A DNA stretch of 64,000 nt from positions 42,498-106,497 of the forward strand of contig NZ_CAJPVH010000016.1 in the NCBI RefSeq assembly GCF_905397395.1, in the 5' to 3' direction. The DNA is from Cupriavidus campinensis (GTDB lineage: Bacteria > Pseudomonadota > Gammaproteobacteria > Burkholderiales > Burkholderiaceae). Each line of letters starts with the position of its first letter. Positions within the stretch are counted from its first letter, which is position 1. The notes under the pieces were generated by a model that did no database searches, was not told the DNA's origin, and was given only the letters and a program-made list of their open reading frames with translations. Positions 56,760 through 64,000 of this stretch are shown one piece after another. Made by a program: the position numbers and the translations under genes.

Positions 56760-57512
56760 CTATTGACGAACCAGCGCGCCTTGGCTAAACACGCGCCGCA
56801 GCCATGCGGCAAGCCGCGCAAAGACGTCGTCAGGCGCCTCACGGAACAGCTGCGGCCGCGCCCGCTCCACTTGCTCGAGCATGCGCGCGGCTTCGTCGGC
56901 ACTGACCGAGCCGTACTCGAGCGCAAGGCCCAGCAGCGCGCGCATCTCGCCCACCTTGCTGCGGCCCAGCGCCTCGCTCTGCTCGGTCTGTAACGCATAC
57001 ATGACGTCATACGCGCGTTGGCGAAGACTGTCGGCAATCCGCCACGCCGGGGTACGCATGCGCTCCTCCAGCGTGCGGATGTCGATGGCCGACGCCGAAA
57101 TCTGCGCAGCCAGCGCCTCGGTGAAGGCGGCGTCGGCGCCGGCCTCGGTGAGGATCTGCGTGGCCCACTCGCGCGCGTGCTCCACGCGCTGCTGCGGCGT
57201 CCAGTCGGGCTGGATGGCCAGGCCGAAGCCGAAGCGCTGGGCGTCGCGCATCAGCGCGGCCAGCGCGTTGGGCAGCTGCTTGTCGAAGACCTTCTTGGCC
57301 CAGCCGTATTCGCCGCTGGCCAGCAGCCGCATCACGGCGCGCTCGGTCAGCGGGCCGTCCTGCTGCATCAGCCGCGCCCGCAGGAAGTCGTCGAACGCAG
57401 GCGGCACGAACTGCGGGTCGATGCCAGTGGAAACTTTTACAAAGGCGTCGAAATCCGCGCGCAGCCTTGCCGTGGCTTCGGCCGACAGCGACAGGTTGAT
57501 ATCGGTAGTCAT
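56760..57512 (-). CDS. unrecognised helical protein beside the flagellar cluster
   Basis: I do not recognise this 250-residue protein. It is predicted to be soluble and mostly helical, with no signal peptide, membrane helix or cysteines. It opens MTTDINLSLSAEATARLRAD, has LLASGEYGWAKKVFDKQLPN in the first third, and LGLALEYGSVSADEAARMLE near the end, then a basic FARLAAWLRRVFSQGALVRQ tail. It lies between the flhDC control region and a chemoreceptor gene, all on the same strand, so it may be coregulated; a gap of 101 bases separates it from the MCP. Function is unknown. Confidence 0.7.
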   Translation of the reverse strand: MTTDINLSLSAEATARLRADFDAFVKVSTGIDPQFVPPAFDDFLRARLMQQDGPLTERAVMRLLASGEYGWAKKVFDKQLPNALAALMRDAQRFGFGLAIQPDWTPQQRVEHAREWATQILTEAGADAAFTEALAAQISASAIDIRTLEERMRTPAWRIADSLRQRAYDVMYALQTEQSEALGRSKVGEMRALLGLALEYGSVSADEAARMLEQVERARPQLFREAPDDVFARLAAWLRRVFSQGALVRQ

Positions 57513-57613
57513 GATGTCATCGCATGCAAACGCGCCCCGGCGCAGCTTTTACAACGCTGCAGCCGGGGCGCACGGCGCGACTGGGCACGGCAGTCAGAAC
57601 GGCGTGAGGCCGG

Positions 57614-59464
57614 TCAGAATGCGCTCCAGTCGCCGTTGTCGGATCCATTACCGGCCGCCGTGGCGGACGGACGCAACAGCTTCGGCTCGGCCGCTTCCGT
57701 GTCGTCGGCGGCTTCCGCTGCCGCCGCACCGGCACCCGCCACGACCAGCGCCGTGCCAGCCGCCTTGTTACGCGCGCCACGGGCCTTGGCACCCTTCGCC
57801 GAGGTTACCGCCTTGACGCCGGGCCGGGCCACCGAACGCGCCGCAGGCGCGGCCGACAGGCCCAGCGCGGGCGCCGTCGTCGCCGCATCGTCATGCGACA
57901 GCTTGTAACCCGACACCGAATCCTGCAGCTTCATCGCCTGATCCTGCAGCGAGCCCGCGGCAGCCGCGGCCTGCTCCACGAGCGCCGCGTTCTGCTGCGT
58001 CACCTCGTCCATCTGCGCCACGGCCTGGTTCACCTGTTCGATGCCCGAACTTTGCTCGGCCGAGGCCGCGCTGATCTCGCCCATGATGTCGGTCACGCGC
58101 TTCACGGCCTGGACGATCTCGCCCATGGTCGTGCCCGCCTGGCCCACCAGCGCCGCGCCGTTGTCCACGCGCGCCACGGTGTCGCCGATCAGGCCCTTGA
58201 TTTCCTTGGCCGCGTTGGCGCTGCGCTGCGCCAGGCTGCGCACCTCGCCAGCCACCACGGCAAAGCCGCGGCCCTGTTCGCCGGCACGCGCCGCTTCCAC
58301 GGCGGCGTTCAGCGCCAGGATGTTGGTCTGGAAAGCGATGCCTTCGATCACGCCGATGATGTCGACGATCTTGCGCGAGGCCTCGTTGATCTCGTCCATC
58401 GTCTGCACCACGCGGCCCACCACCTCGCCACCGCGCACGGCGGTCTCCGAGGCATTGGCGGCCAGCCCGCTGGCCTGACGTGCGTTATCGGCGTTCTGGC
58501 GCACCGTGCTGGTCAGCTCTTCCATGCTCGAGGCGGTTTCCTCGAGCGAGGCTGCCTGCTGCTCGGTACGCTGCGACAGGTCGTTGTTGCCAGCCGCGAT
58601 CTCGCGCGATGCCGTGCCGATCGATTCCGCCGATTCCTTGAACTCGCGCACCATCGACGACAGTTGCTCCTGCATCTGGCTCATGGCCAGCAGCAGGCTG
58701 CCACGGTCGCCGTTGCGCAGCGCCACCTTGCCCGAGAAGTCGCCGTCGGCGATCTGCGAGGCGATGGACGCCGCATAGTCGGGCTCGCCGCCCAGCTGCT
58801 TGGACAGCTGCCGCGCCAGGAACCAGCCCAGCAGTACGGAAAGCCCCAGGCCACCCACCACCAGGATCAGCATCAGCACGCGCGAGCTGTTATAGACGCT
58901 GGTCGATTCGTCCATATTGGCCTTGGCGCGCTCGTCGCGACGCTTGACCATCTTGAACAGCACGTCTTCCAGCGCGCGGCTGTCCTTGAGCAGGTCAGCG
59001 CTCTCGGTGAACACGGTGGACTCGAACTGCGACGTGTCCAGCGGCTGCTTGCCGACCAGCGCCACATACTTCTCCATGCGCTCGCGGAAGGCCGGCAGCA
59101 GCGTTTCATACTGCTTGACCATTGCCTGGCCTTCCGGCGCCGAGAACGAGTCCTTGGCGGCCTTCACGCGCGACTCCATGGCGGCCAGCGATTTCTCGAT
59201 GGTCTCGCGCTCGGTGGCGCGCTCGCCCATCGTCGAGGCGGACAGCAGCGCGATCTGCGAGCGGCTGGCGTAGACGAGGTTGATATTGCCGTCCTGCACG
59301 GCCTTCAGTGCCTGCAGGTCGCTGTTGTAGATCTTGCCGGTCCATTCCGCCATGCGCCCCATATTGACAACGCCCAGCAGGCCGACGATGGCGCCGATTA
59401 CGGAAACGACCAGGAAGCCGGCAATGAGCCTGGTCGTAACGCGCAGTTGATTGAACCACTGCAT
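57614..59464 (-). CDS. methyl-accepting chemotaxis protein with C-terminal tether
   Basis: A 616-residue chemoreceptor. One membrane helix ([20 protein letters not shown]) leads into a four-helix periplasmic sensor domain (residues 35-190), a second helix ([20 protein letters not shown]), HAMP, and the cytoplasmic signalling hairpin with [20 protein letters not shown] at its tip. A flexible Ala-rich linker of about 90 residues ends in DWSAF, an aromatic-x-x-aromatic pentapeptide of the type that tethers CheR and CheB. The ATG at 59464 has GGGGG 8 bases before it and removes seven residues from the longer frame that opens at 59485. Confidence 0.95.
   Translation of the reverse strand: MQWFNQLRVTTRLIAGFLVVSVIGAIVGLLGVVNMGRMAEWTGKIYNSDLQALKAVQDGNINLVYASRSQIALLSASTMGERATERETIEKSLAAMESRVKAAKDSFSAPEGQAMVKQYETLLPAFRERMEKYVALVGKQPLDTSQFESTVFTESADLLKDSRALEDVLFKMVKRRDERAKANMDESTSVYNSSRVLMLILVVGGLGLSVLLGWFLARQLSKQLGGEPDYAASIASQIADGDFSGKVALRNGDRGSLLLAMSQMQEQLSSMVREFKESAESIGTASREIAAGNNDLSQRTEQQAASLEETASSMEELTSTVRQNADNARQASGLAANASETAVRGGEVVGRVVQTMDEINEASRKIVDIIGVIEGIAFQTNILALNAAVEAARAGEQGRGFAVVAGEVRSLAQRSANAAKEIKGLIGDTVARVDNGAALVGQAGTTMGEIVQAVKRVTDIMGEISAASAEQSSGIEQVNQAVAQMDEVTQQNAALVEQAAAAAGSLQDQAMKLQDSVSGYKLSHDDAATTAPALGLSAAPAARSVARPGVKAVTSAKGAKARGARNKAAGTALVVAGAGAAAAEAADDTEAAEPKLLRPSATAAGNGSDNGDWSAF
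57971..58595 (-). repeat. receptor signalling-domain repeat, copy 1
   Basis: This stretch aligns without gaps, at a constant offset of 1785 bases, with 59756-60380 in the next receptor gene. A 77-base tract (58173-58249) is identical in both. It codes the methylation helices and signalling hairpin of the receptor. Confidence 0.8.
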
Positions 59465-59593
59465 AGAACTACCCCCTTCTGTCAAAAAAGACCGGGATGG
59501 GCATCGGTTGCCGCCTCCCGCGTTGTTATCGCGGCCGCAAGGCCGCTCTTACCCCGTTCCTGGCGCCACGTTGTGCCCGTGGCGTCTTGACGT

Positions 59594-61252
59594 TCAGATA
59601 CTTGCGTACCCGGCTCCGCTCCCCACTTCCGGCGCCGGCAGGCCCTTGCGCGGGCGCGCCGGCCGGACTTCGGCCTGCAAGCTGACGCGGAAGGTGGATA
59701 CCGACTCGCGCAACCGGTTGGCCTGTTCTTCCAGTGCGCCGGCCGCGGCAGCGGCCTGCTCCACCAGCGCAGCGTTCTGCTGCGTCACCTCGTCCATCTG
59801 CGCCACGGCCTGGTTCACCTGTTCGATGCCAGAACTCTGCTCCGCCGATGCCGAACTGATCTCGCCCATGATGTCGGTCACGCGGCGCACGGCCTGCACG
59901 ATCTCGTCCATGGTTGCACCCGCGTCGCTCACCTGCGCCGCGCCGTTCTCCACGCGTGCCACGGTGTCGCCGATCAGGCCCTTGATTTCCTTGGCCGCGT
60001 TGGCGCTGCGCTGCGCCAGGCTGCGCACCTCGCCCGCCACGACGGCAAACCCCCGACCCTGCTCGCCGGCCCGGGCTGCTTCCACGGCGGCGTTCAGCGC
60101 CAGGATGTTGGTCTGGAAGGCGATCCCTTCGATCACGCCGATGATGTCGACGATCTTGCGCGAGGCCGCGTTGATCTCGTCCATTGTCTGCACCACGCGG
60201 CCCACGGCGTCACCGCCGCGCACGGCGGTGTCCGAGGCATTGGCAGCCAGCCCGGTCGCCTGGCGCGCGTTGTCGGCGTTCTGGCGCACCGTGCTGGTCA
60301 GCTGCTCCATGCTCGAGGCGGTTTCCTCGAGCGAGGCCGCCTGCTGCTCGGTGCGCTGCGACAGGTCGTTGTTGCCGGCCGCCACCTCGTGCGTGGCCGT
60401 GGAAATGTTCGCCATGCCTTCGTGGATGTCGTGCACCACGGACAGCAGGCTGCGCTGCATGGTGCGCATGGCCCGCGCCAGCGCGCCGATTTCATCGTTC
60501 GATTCGTGGTCGAAGCCAGTGGTCAGGTCGCCCGCGCCCATGCGCAGGGCGAAGTCGAGCATCTCGCCCACCGGGCGCTCCACCCGCGTCACCAGCATCG
60601 AGCCCGCCGCGAACGAGGACAGCACGGCCAGCCCGAAGGCGCCCCACAGCCACGGCCACAGTTGCGCAGCGGCCTCCGGCGCGAGCCAGTGCGCGCCGCC
60701 CGCAGCCGCCAGGAACCAGACCAGTCCGGCCAGCTGGGCCCAGAGGATGCGGCGCTTGAGGTCCACGCGCGTCAGGCGGCCCAACAGCCCGGCGAGGCCC
60801 GTGCGCACCACGGCGCCATCGCGAATCGCCAGCCCGCGCGCCCGGTTCTCCCGGAAGCGCTGGTACAGCGCGGCGGTGGCATCGATCTGCTCCCGGCTGG
60901 CCATCGCCCGGACCGAGGTGTAGCCCACCACGCGGCCCGCCACGCGCGTGGGCGTGACGGTGGCCAGCACCCAGTAGTGGTCGCCGTCCTTGCGGCGGTT
61001 CTTGACCAGGCCGGTCCAGGACTGGCCGGCCTCCAGGGCGCGCCAGAGATCGGCGAACGCTTCCGGCGGCATGTCGGGATGGCGCACGAGGTTATGCGGC
61101 GCGCCAAGCAGCTCCTCCGCCGTGAAGCCGCTGGTCTCGATGAACGCCCGGTTGGCGAAGGTGATCCGTCCCTTGAGATCGGTTCGCGAAATCAGATAGT
61201 CGTTCGGCGAGAGCAGGTGCTCGCGTTGGGTTACAGGCTGGTTGTTGCGCAT
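59594..61252 (-). CDS. Aer-like PAS-domain chemoreceptor
   Basis: The 552-residue protein resembles the energy/redox receptor Aer: an N-terminal PAS domain ([20 protein letters not shown], then [17 protein letters not shown] and [20 protein letters not shown], residues 10-115), a short membrane anchor ([20 protein letters not shown] and [19 protein letters not shown]), HAMP, and the signalling hairpin [23 protein letters not shown] binding is expected of Aer but cannot be read here. No tether pentapeptide is present; it ends GSGAGYASI. It is 129 bases from the MCP downstream. Confidence 0.92.
   Translation of the reverse strand: MRNNQPVTQREHLLSPNDYLISRTDLKGRITFANRAFIETSGFTAEELLGAPHNLVRHPDMPPEAFADLWRALEAGQSWTGLVKNRRKDGDHYWVLATVTPTRVAGRVVGYTSVRAMASREQIDATAALYQRFRENRARGLAIRDGAVVRTGLAGLLGRLTRVDLKRRILWAQLAGLVWFLAAAGGAHWLAPEAAAQLWPWLWGAFGLAVLSSFAAGSMLVTRVERPVGEMLDFALRMGAGDLTTGFDHESNDEIGALARAMRTMQRSLLSVVHDIHEGMANISTATHEVAAGNNDLSQRTEQQAASLEETASSMEQLTSTVRQNADNARQATGLAANASDTAVRGGDAVGRVVQTMDEINAASRKIVDIIGVIEGIAFQTNILALNAAVEAARAGEQGRGFAVVAGEVRSLAQRSANAAKEIKGLIGDTVARVENGAAQVSDAGATMDEIVQAVRRVTDIMGEISSASAEQSSGIEQVNQAVAQMDEVTQQNAALVEQAAAAAGALEEQANRLRESVSTFRVSLQAEVRPARPRKGLPAPEVGSGAGYASI
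59756..60380 (-). repeat. receptor signalling-domain repeat, copy 2
   Basis: Partner of the 57971-58595 repeat, same orientation, no gaps, with a shared identical 77-base tract at 59958-60034. Long identity between two adjacent receptors points to recent duplication or gene conversion. Confidence 0.8.
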
Positions 61253-61332
61253 GTCTCGTTGCTGCGTAAATGCCGTGGGCGCCAGCGCGCTTTGTCAGGC
61301 GTGCGCGCCGTAGGCCGGTGTGAAGTGGGGGG

Positions 61333-61821
61333 TCAGTGGCTGCTGGCCGCGGCGTCGATGGCGGCGAGGTCGTCGATGTTCATCAGCTTCTCGATGTCCG
61401 CCAGGATCAGCATGCGGCCCTCGAGCGAGCCCAGCCCGCGGATGTATTCGGTGTCCACGCCGCCGGAGAGCGCCGGGGCGGGCTTGATCTGCGCCGGCGC
61501 CAGCGTCAGCACGTCTGACACGCCGTCCACCACGATGCCGGTGGTGCGTTGATTGAGATCAACGATGATCACCACGGTGTACTGGTCGTAGCTGACCTCG
61601 GCCTGGTTGAACTTGATGCGCAGGTCGATGATGGGAACGATGGTGCCGCGCAGGTTGATCACGCCCTTCAGATAGGCGGGCGCGTTGGCGATCTGCGTCA
61701 CCGATTCGTAGCCGCGAATCTCCTGCACCTTCAGGATGTCGATGCCGTACTCTTCGCGACCCAGGCGGAACGCGAGGAATTCCTCACCCGCGCCGTCTGC
61801 CTTGTTGATGCTCGTATTCAT
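61333..61821 (-). CDS. cheW: second chemotaxis coupling protein CheW
   Basis: This 162-residue CheW is highly like the one at 50.8 kb: [60 protein letters not shown] and [20 protein letters not shown]. The start at 61821 is chosen because GGGG lies 6 bases before it and it gives [20 protein letters not shown]; the longer frame to 61938 adds 39 non-family residues. It lies 80 bases before the Aer-like receptor, so the two are probably cotranscribed and could form a receptor-specific coupling unit. Confidence 0.93.
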   Translation of the reverse strand: MNTSINKADGAGEEFLAFRLGREEYGIDILKVQEIRGYESVTQIANAPAYLKGVINLRGTIVPIIDLRIKFNQAEVSYDQYTVVIIVDLNQRTTGIVVDGVSDVLTLAPAQIKPAPALSGGVDTEYIRGLGSLEGRMLILADIEKLMNIDDLAAIDAAASSH

Positions 61822-62004
61822 GGTTGCCCCCGCTGGCTGGATGGGTCGAGGCCGGGGTTCCGTGCCCCTTGGCTTGTGGCGACCCGCGATTTGCGACCCA
61901 CAATATGCGGCCAGAGGCAGCCGGCACACGCCGGACACCTGCTATGGCCCTCCAGTATTTACGGCATCAAACGGGGTGAATGAAGGGCGACATGGACCCG
62001 GACA

Positions 62005-62388
62005 TTACCCCTCCGTGGGAGGGGTCAGCAGGGCTTCCACCGACGCCATCAGCTCGTCCGGATCGAACGGCTTGGCCAGGAAACCGGACGCACCGGCCTC
62101 GCGGGCCTGGTCGCGGATGCGGTCGTCGTGCTCGGTGGAGAGCATCAGGATCGGCACGCCGGCATAGGCCGGCAACGCCCGCAGCGCGCGGATCAGCGTC
62201 AGGCCGTCCATGCCGGGCATCACCTGATCGGTCACCAGCATGCCGAAGCGCCCTTCCAGCGCCACCTCATGGGCTTCCTTGCCGTCAGCGGCCTCCGTCA
62301 CCGTGTAGCCACCAGCCCGCAGGCAGGCGCCGATCATGCGGCGAAGGGAAGGCGAGTCGTCGACGACGAGAATGCTCGGGAGGGACAT
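62005..62388 (-). CDS. single-domain response regulator (CheY-like)
   Basis: The 127-residue protein is a lone receiver: SILVVDDSPSLRRMIGACLR, phospho-Asp in MLVTDQVMPGMDGLTLIRAL, Thr/Ser in MLSTEHDDR and Lys in GFLAKPFDPDELM. It has no output domain. The start is the ATG at 62388, with GGAG 8 bases before it. It lies next to the second CheW and Aer-like receptor, so it may be a second CheY or a phosphate sink for that signalling unit, or feed another pathway. It is not a CheY by motif alone: FliM-contact residues cannot be judged here. Confidence 0.88.
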   Translation of the reverse strand: MSLPSILVVDDSPSLRRMIGACLRAGGYTVTEAADGKEAHEVALEGRFGMLVTDQVMPGMDGLTLIRALRALPAYAGVPILMLSTEHDDRIRDQAREAGASGFLAKPFDPDELMASVEALLTPPTEG

Positions 62389-62599
62389 TGGGGGGACTCC
62401 GGGGGTAAAAGTTGGTCCGCCTGCGTGCGTGCAACGGGCGCGCGGGCGCCCAGGCGGCTGGCGACGGACGGGCCAGCCGTGTGCACGCGGTACGCGTGCC
62501 ACTGCCCTGTCTTCAGCATAACGTCCCGTTCGCGCACGGATTTGAGGCAACAACACGCCAATTAGAGGGAAGCCTCTAATCCGGGAGACTGGCGCGGTG

Positions 62600-64000
62600 T
62601 CAGGCGCGCAGCGGTTCGGCGCCGTACAGGGTATCGGCGAAGGCCGAGGGCTCCAGCGGCAGCGCCATCAGGAAGCCCTGCACTTCGTCGCAGCCCATGC
62701 CGTGCAGGATGTCCAGCTGCGAGTTCGACTCCACGCCCTCCGCCACCACCTTCATGCGCAGTTCGTGCGCCAGCGCCACCATCGAGCCGACGATCGCGCG
62801 GCCCTGCGGGTCCGTATCGAGCCCGCCAATCAGCGTCCGGTCGATCTTGAGCGTGCCCACGCGCAGCCGCTTCAGGTAGCCCAGGCTCGAATAGCCGCTG
62901 CCAAAGTCGTCCAGCGCCACCTGGATGCCCAGCGCCTGCAGCTCCGCCAGCGTCTCCAGCGACTTGCCGATGTCCTTCATCGCCGCCGTCTCGGTAATCT
63001 CCAGCGTGATGGCCGAGGGCGGGATGTCGTGCTGGTGGATCTGCTCCAGCAGGTACTGCGGGAAATTCCGGCTCGCGAAACGCAGCCCGGACACATTGAT
63101 CGCCACCGGCACGATGGGCAGCCCCGCGTCGTGCCACTGGCGCACCTGCGCGCAGACCGTGGCGATGACCCAGTCGTCGAGCTTGTCGATCTGGCCCGAC
63201 TGCTCCGCCACCATGATGAATTCGGCCGGATTGACGGCGCCCAGCGTGGGATGGCGCCAGCGGCACAGCGCCTCGGCGCCCACCACGCGGCGGGTCTTCA
63301 CATCGAACTTCGGCTGGTACATCAGCTTCAGCCCATCGTCCTGGATGGCCAGCCAGAGGTCGCGCCGGATCACGCGCATGCGGCGCGCGCGCTCGCCGGC
63401 GGCGGAATTGAACACGCGCACCTGGTTGGAGCCGCTCTCGCGCGCCTCCGCCAGGCTCACGCGGGCGGCCTGCATCAGCGCCTCGGAGGTCTGCGCGTCG
63501 CGCGGATAGATGGCGATGCCGATATTCACGCCGATCTGCATCTGCAGGCCCCGCGCCGCCACGAACTCGGCCAGGGAACCGAGCACGCGCGAGCCCAGTT
63601 CATGGGCCCGGCTGTGCTGCACCAGTTCCGGTACACCCACCGCAAATTCGTCGCGCGCCAGCCGGGCCAGGAAATCGTGCGGCTCCAGCGCGGCCTGCGC
63701 CAGCGCGCCGGCGTCCTGGGCGAGGATGTCGTCGGCGCGCACCTCGAATACTTCGTCCACCTCGCGGAAATCGGCAATATGGATCAGCAGCACCGCGCAG
63801 CCGGTCTCGGAGAGCCGGGCATGGGCGATGGTCTGGTCGAGCCAGCGCGCGAACGCGTTGCGGTCCGGCAGGTCGGTGGCCACGCTGTACTCGCCGACCG
63901 GGGCCTGTCCACGCGCGGCGGGCCGCACGGTCAGGCCGGGAATGCGCGGCGGACCGCGCCGCCCCGCGCGCTGGTCCTGGCGCGAGAGCATGCCGGCCGG
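62600..64000 (-). CDS. EAL-domain c-di-GMP phosphodiesterase with degenerate GGDEF (5' end cut)
   Basis: The frame runs off the right edge, so the N-terminus may be missing; the first ATG in the window is at 63991. The visible part has a degenerate GGDEF domain, where the GGDEF position reads ARDEFAVGVPE, followed by an EAL domain with intact catalytic motifs: GAEALCRWRHP, INVSGLRFASR, LEITETAAMKD, ALDDFGSGYSSLGYLKRLR, LKIDRTLIGGL and VVAEGVESNSQL. This implies c-di-GMP hydrolysis, possibly with an allosteric GGDEF domain. Position beside chemotaxis genes suits a role in motility-biofilm switching, which is inference. Confidence 0.9.
   Translation of the reverse strand, partial: PAGMLSRQDQRAGRRGPPRIPGLTVRPAARGQAPVGEYSVATDLPDRNAFARWLDQTIAHARLSETGCAVLLIHIADFREVDEVFEVRADDILAQDAGALAQAALEPHDFLARLARDEFAVGVPELVQHSRAHELGSRVLGSLAEFVAARGLQMQIGVNIGIAIYPRDAQTSEALMQAARVSLAEARESGSNQVRVFNSAAGERARRMRVIRRDLWLAIQDDGLKLMYQPKFDVKTRRVVGAEALCRWRHPTLGAVNPAEFIMVAEQSGQIDKLDDWVIATVCAQVRQWHDAGLPIVPVAINVSGLRFASRNFPQYLLEQIHQHDIPPSAITLEITETAAMKDIGKSLETLAELQALGIQVALDDFGSGYSSLGYLKRLRVGTLKIDRTLIGGLDTDPQGRAIVGSMVALAHELRMKVVAEGVESNSQLDILHGMGCDEVQGFLMALPLEPSAFADTLYGAEPLRA

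Noticed and set aside
59531..59546. Hairpin GCGGCC-GCAA-GGCCGC between the two receptor genes as an intrinsic terminator
   Set aside because: The stem is 6 bp and no T-run follows on the minus strand, so I do not call it a terminator.

Overview
The window is GC-rich DNA from a betaproteobacterium of the Burkholderiaceae, most likely Cupriavidus or a close relative. The grounds are the flagellar and chemotaxis gene order (flgBCDEFGHI facing flgA-flgM-flgN; flhDC-motAB-cheAW-cheRDBYZ; flhB-flhA-flhF-flhG-fliA-flhE), a monomeric NADP isocitrate dehydrogenase, a Bug-type tricarboxylate-binding protein, and a VgrG-Rhs module. The genus is an inference from gene content, not from a marker gene. No rRNA, tRNA, CRISPR array or insertion sequence was seen.

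Layout. 1-8.1 kb: flagellar rod, hook and ring genes (flgI, cut by the left edge, to flgB, minus strand), and on the plus strand flgA, flgM behind a near-consensus sigma-28 promoter, and flgN. 8.2-16.7 kb: an accessory block with a small membrane protein and a type VI secretion cargo module (vgrG, rhs with a variable C-terminal toxin, and a lower-GC presumed immunity gene). 16.9-27.8 kb: metabolic and housekeeping genes (FUSC and LysE exporters, BrkB-like protein, icd, a hybrid kinase, a DUF1428 protein, and a LysR regulator divergent from a TauD-like dioxygenase and a Bug binding protein). 27.9-35.8 kb: flhE, fliA, flhG, flhF, flhA, flhB (minus strand). 36-46.8 kb: a second accessory block with a toxin-antitoxin pair, an SDR, a hybrid kinase, YceH, an OmpR/EnvZ-type pair, a thioredoxin-like protein, a glutathione transferase, an SsuA-like binding protein and an M20 peptidase. 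46.9-56.3 kb: the flhDC-mot-che operon, closed by a strong intrinsic terminator after cheZ. 56.8-64 kb: an unrecognised gene, two chemoreceptors (one with a CheR/CheB tether pentapeptide, one Aer-like with a PAS domain), a second cheW, a stand-alone receiver protein and an EAL phosphodiesterase cut by the right edge.

How it fits together. FlhDC should switch on the early flagellar genes. FliA (sigma-28), held by FlgM until the hook is complete, then drives late genes including flgM itself. FlhF and FlhG place and count flagella, FlhA and FlhB belong to the export gate, MotAB power the motor, and the Che proteins connect the nearby receptors to it. Points most worth a second look are an FlhF with a C-terminal extension of more than 400 residues beside an FlhG-like protein without the Walker A lysine, TTG starts on both flhD and flhC behind a leader with phased GTTAC repeats, an Rhs toxin tip resembling DUF3990/ADP-ribosyltransferase proteins with its immunity gene, and a toxin-antitoxin operon whose antitoxin carries an extra N-terminal domain.
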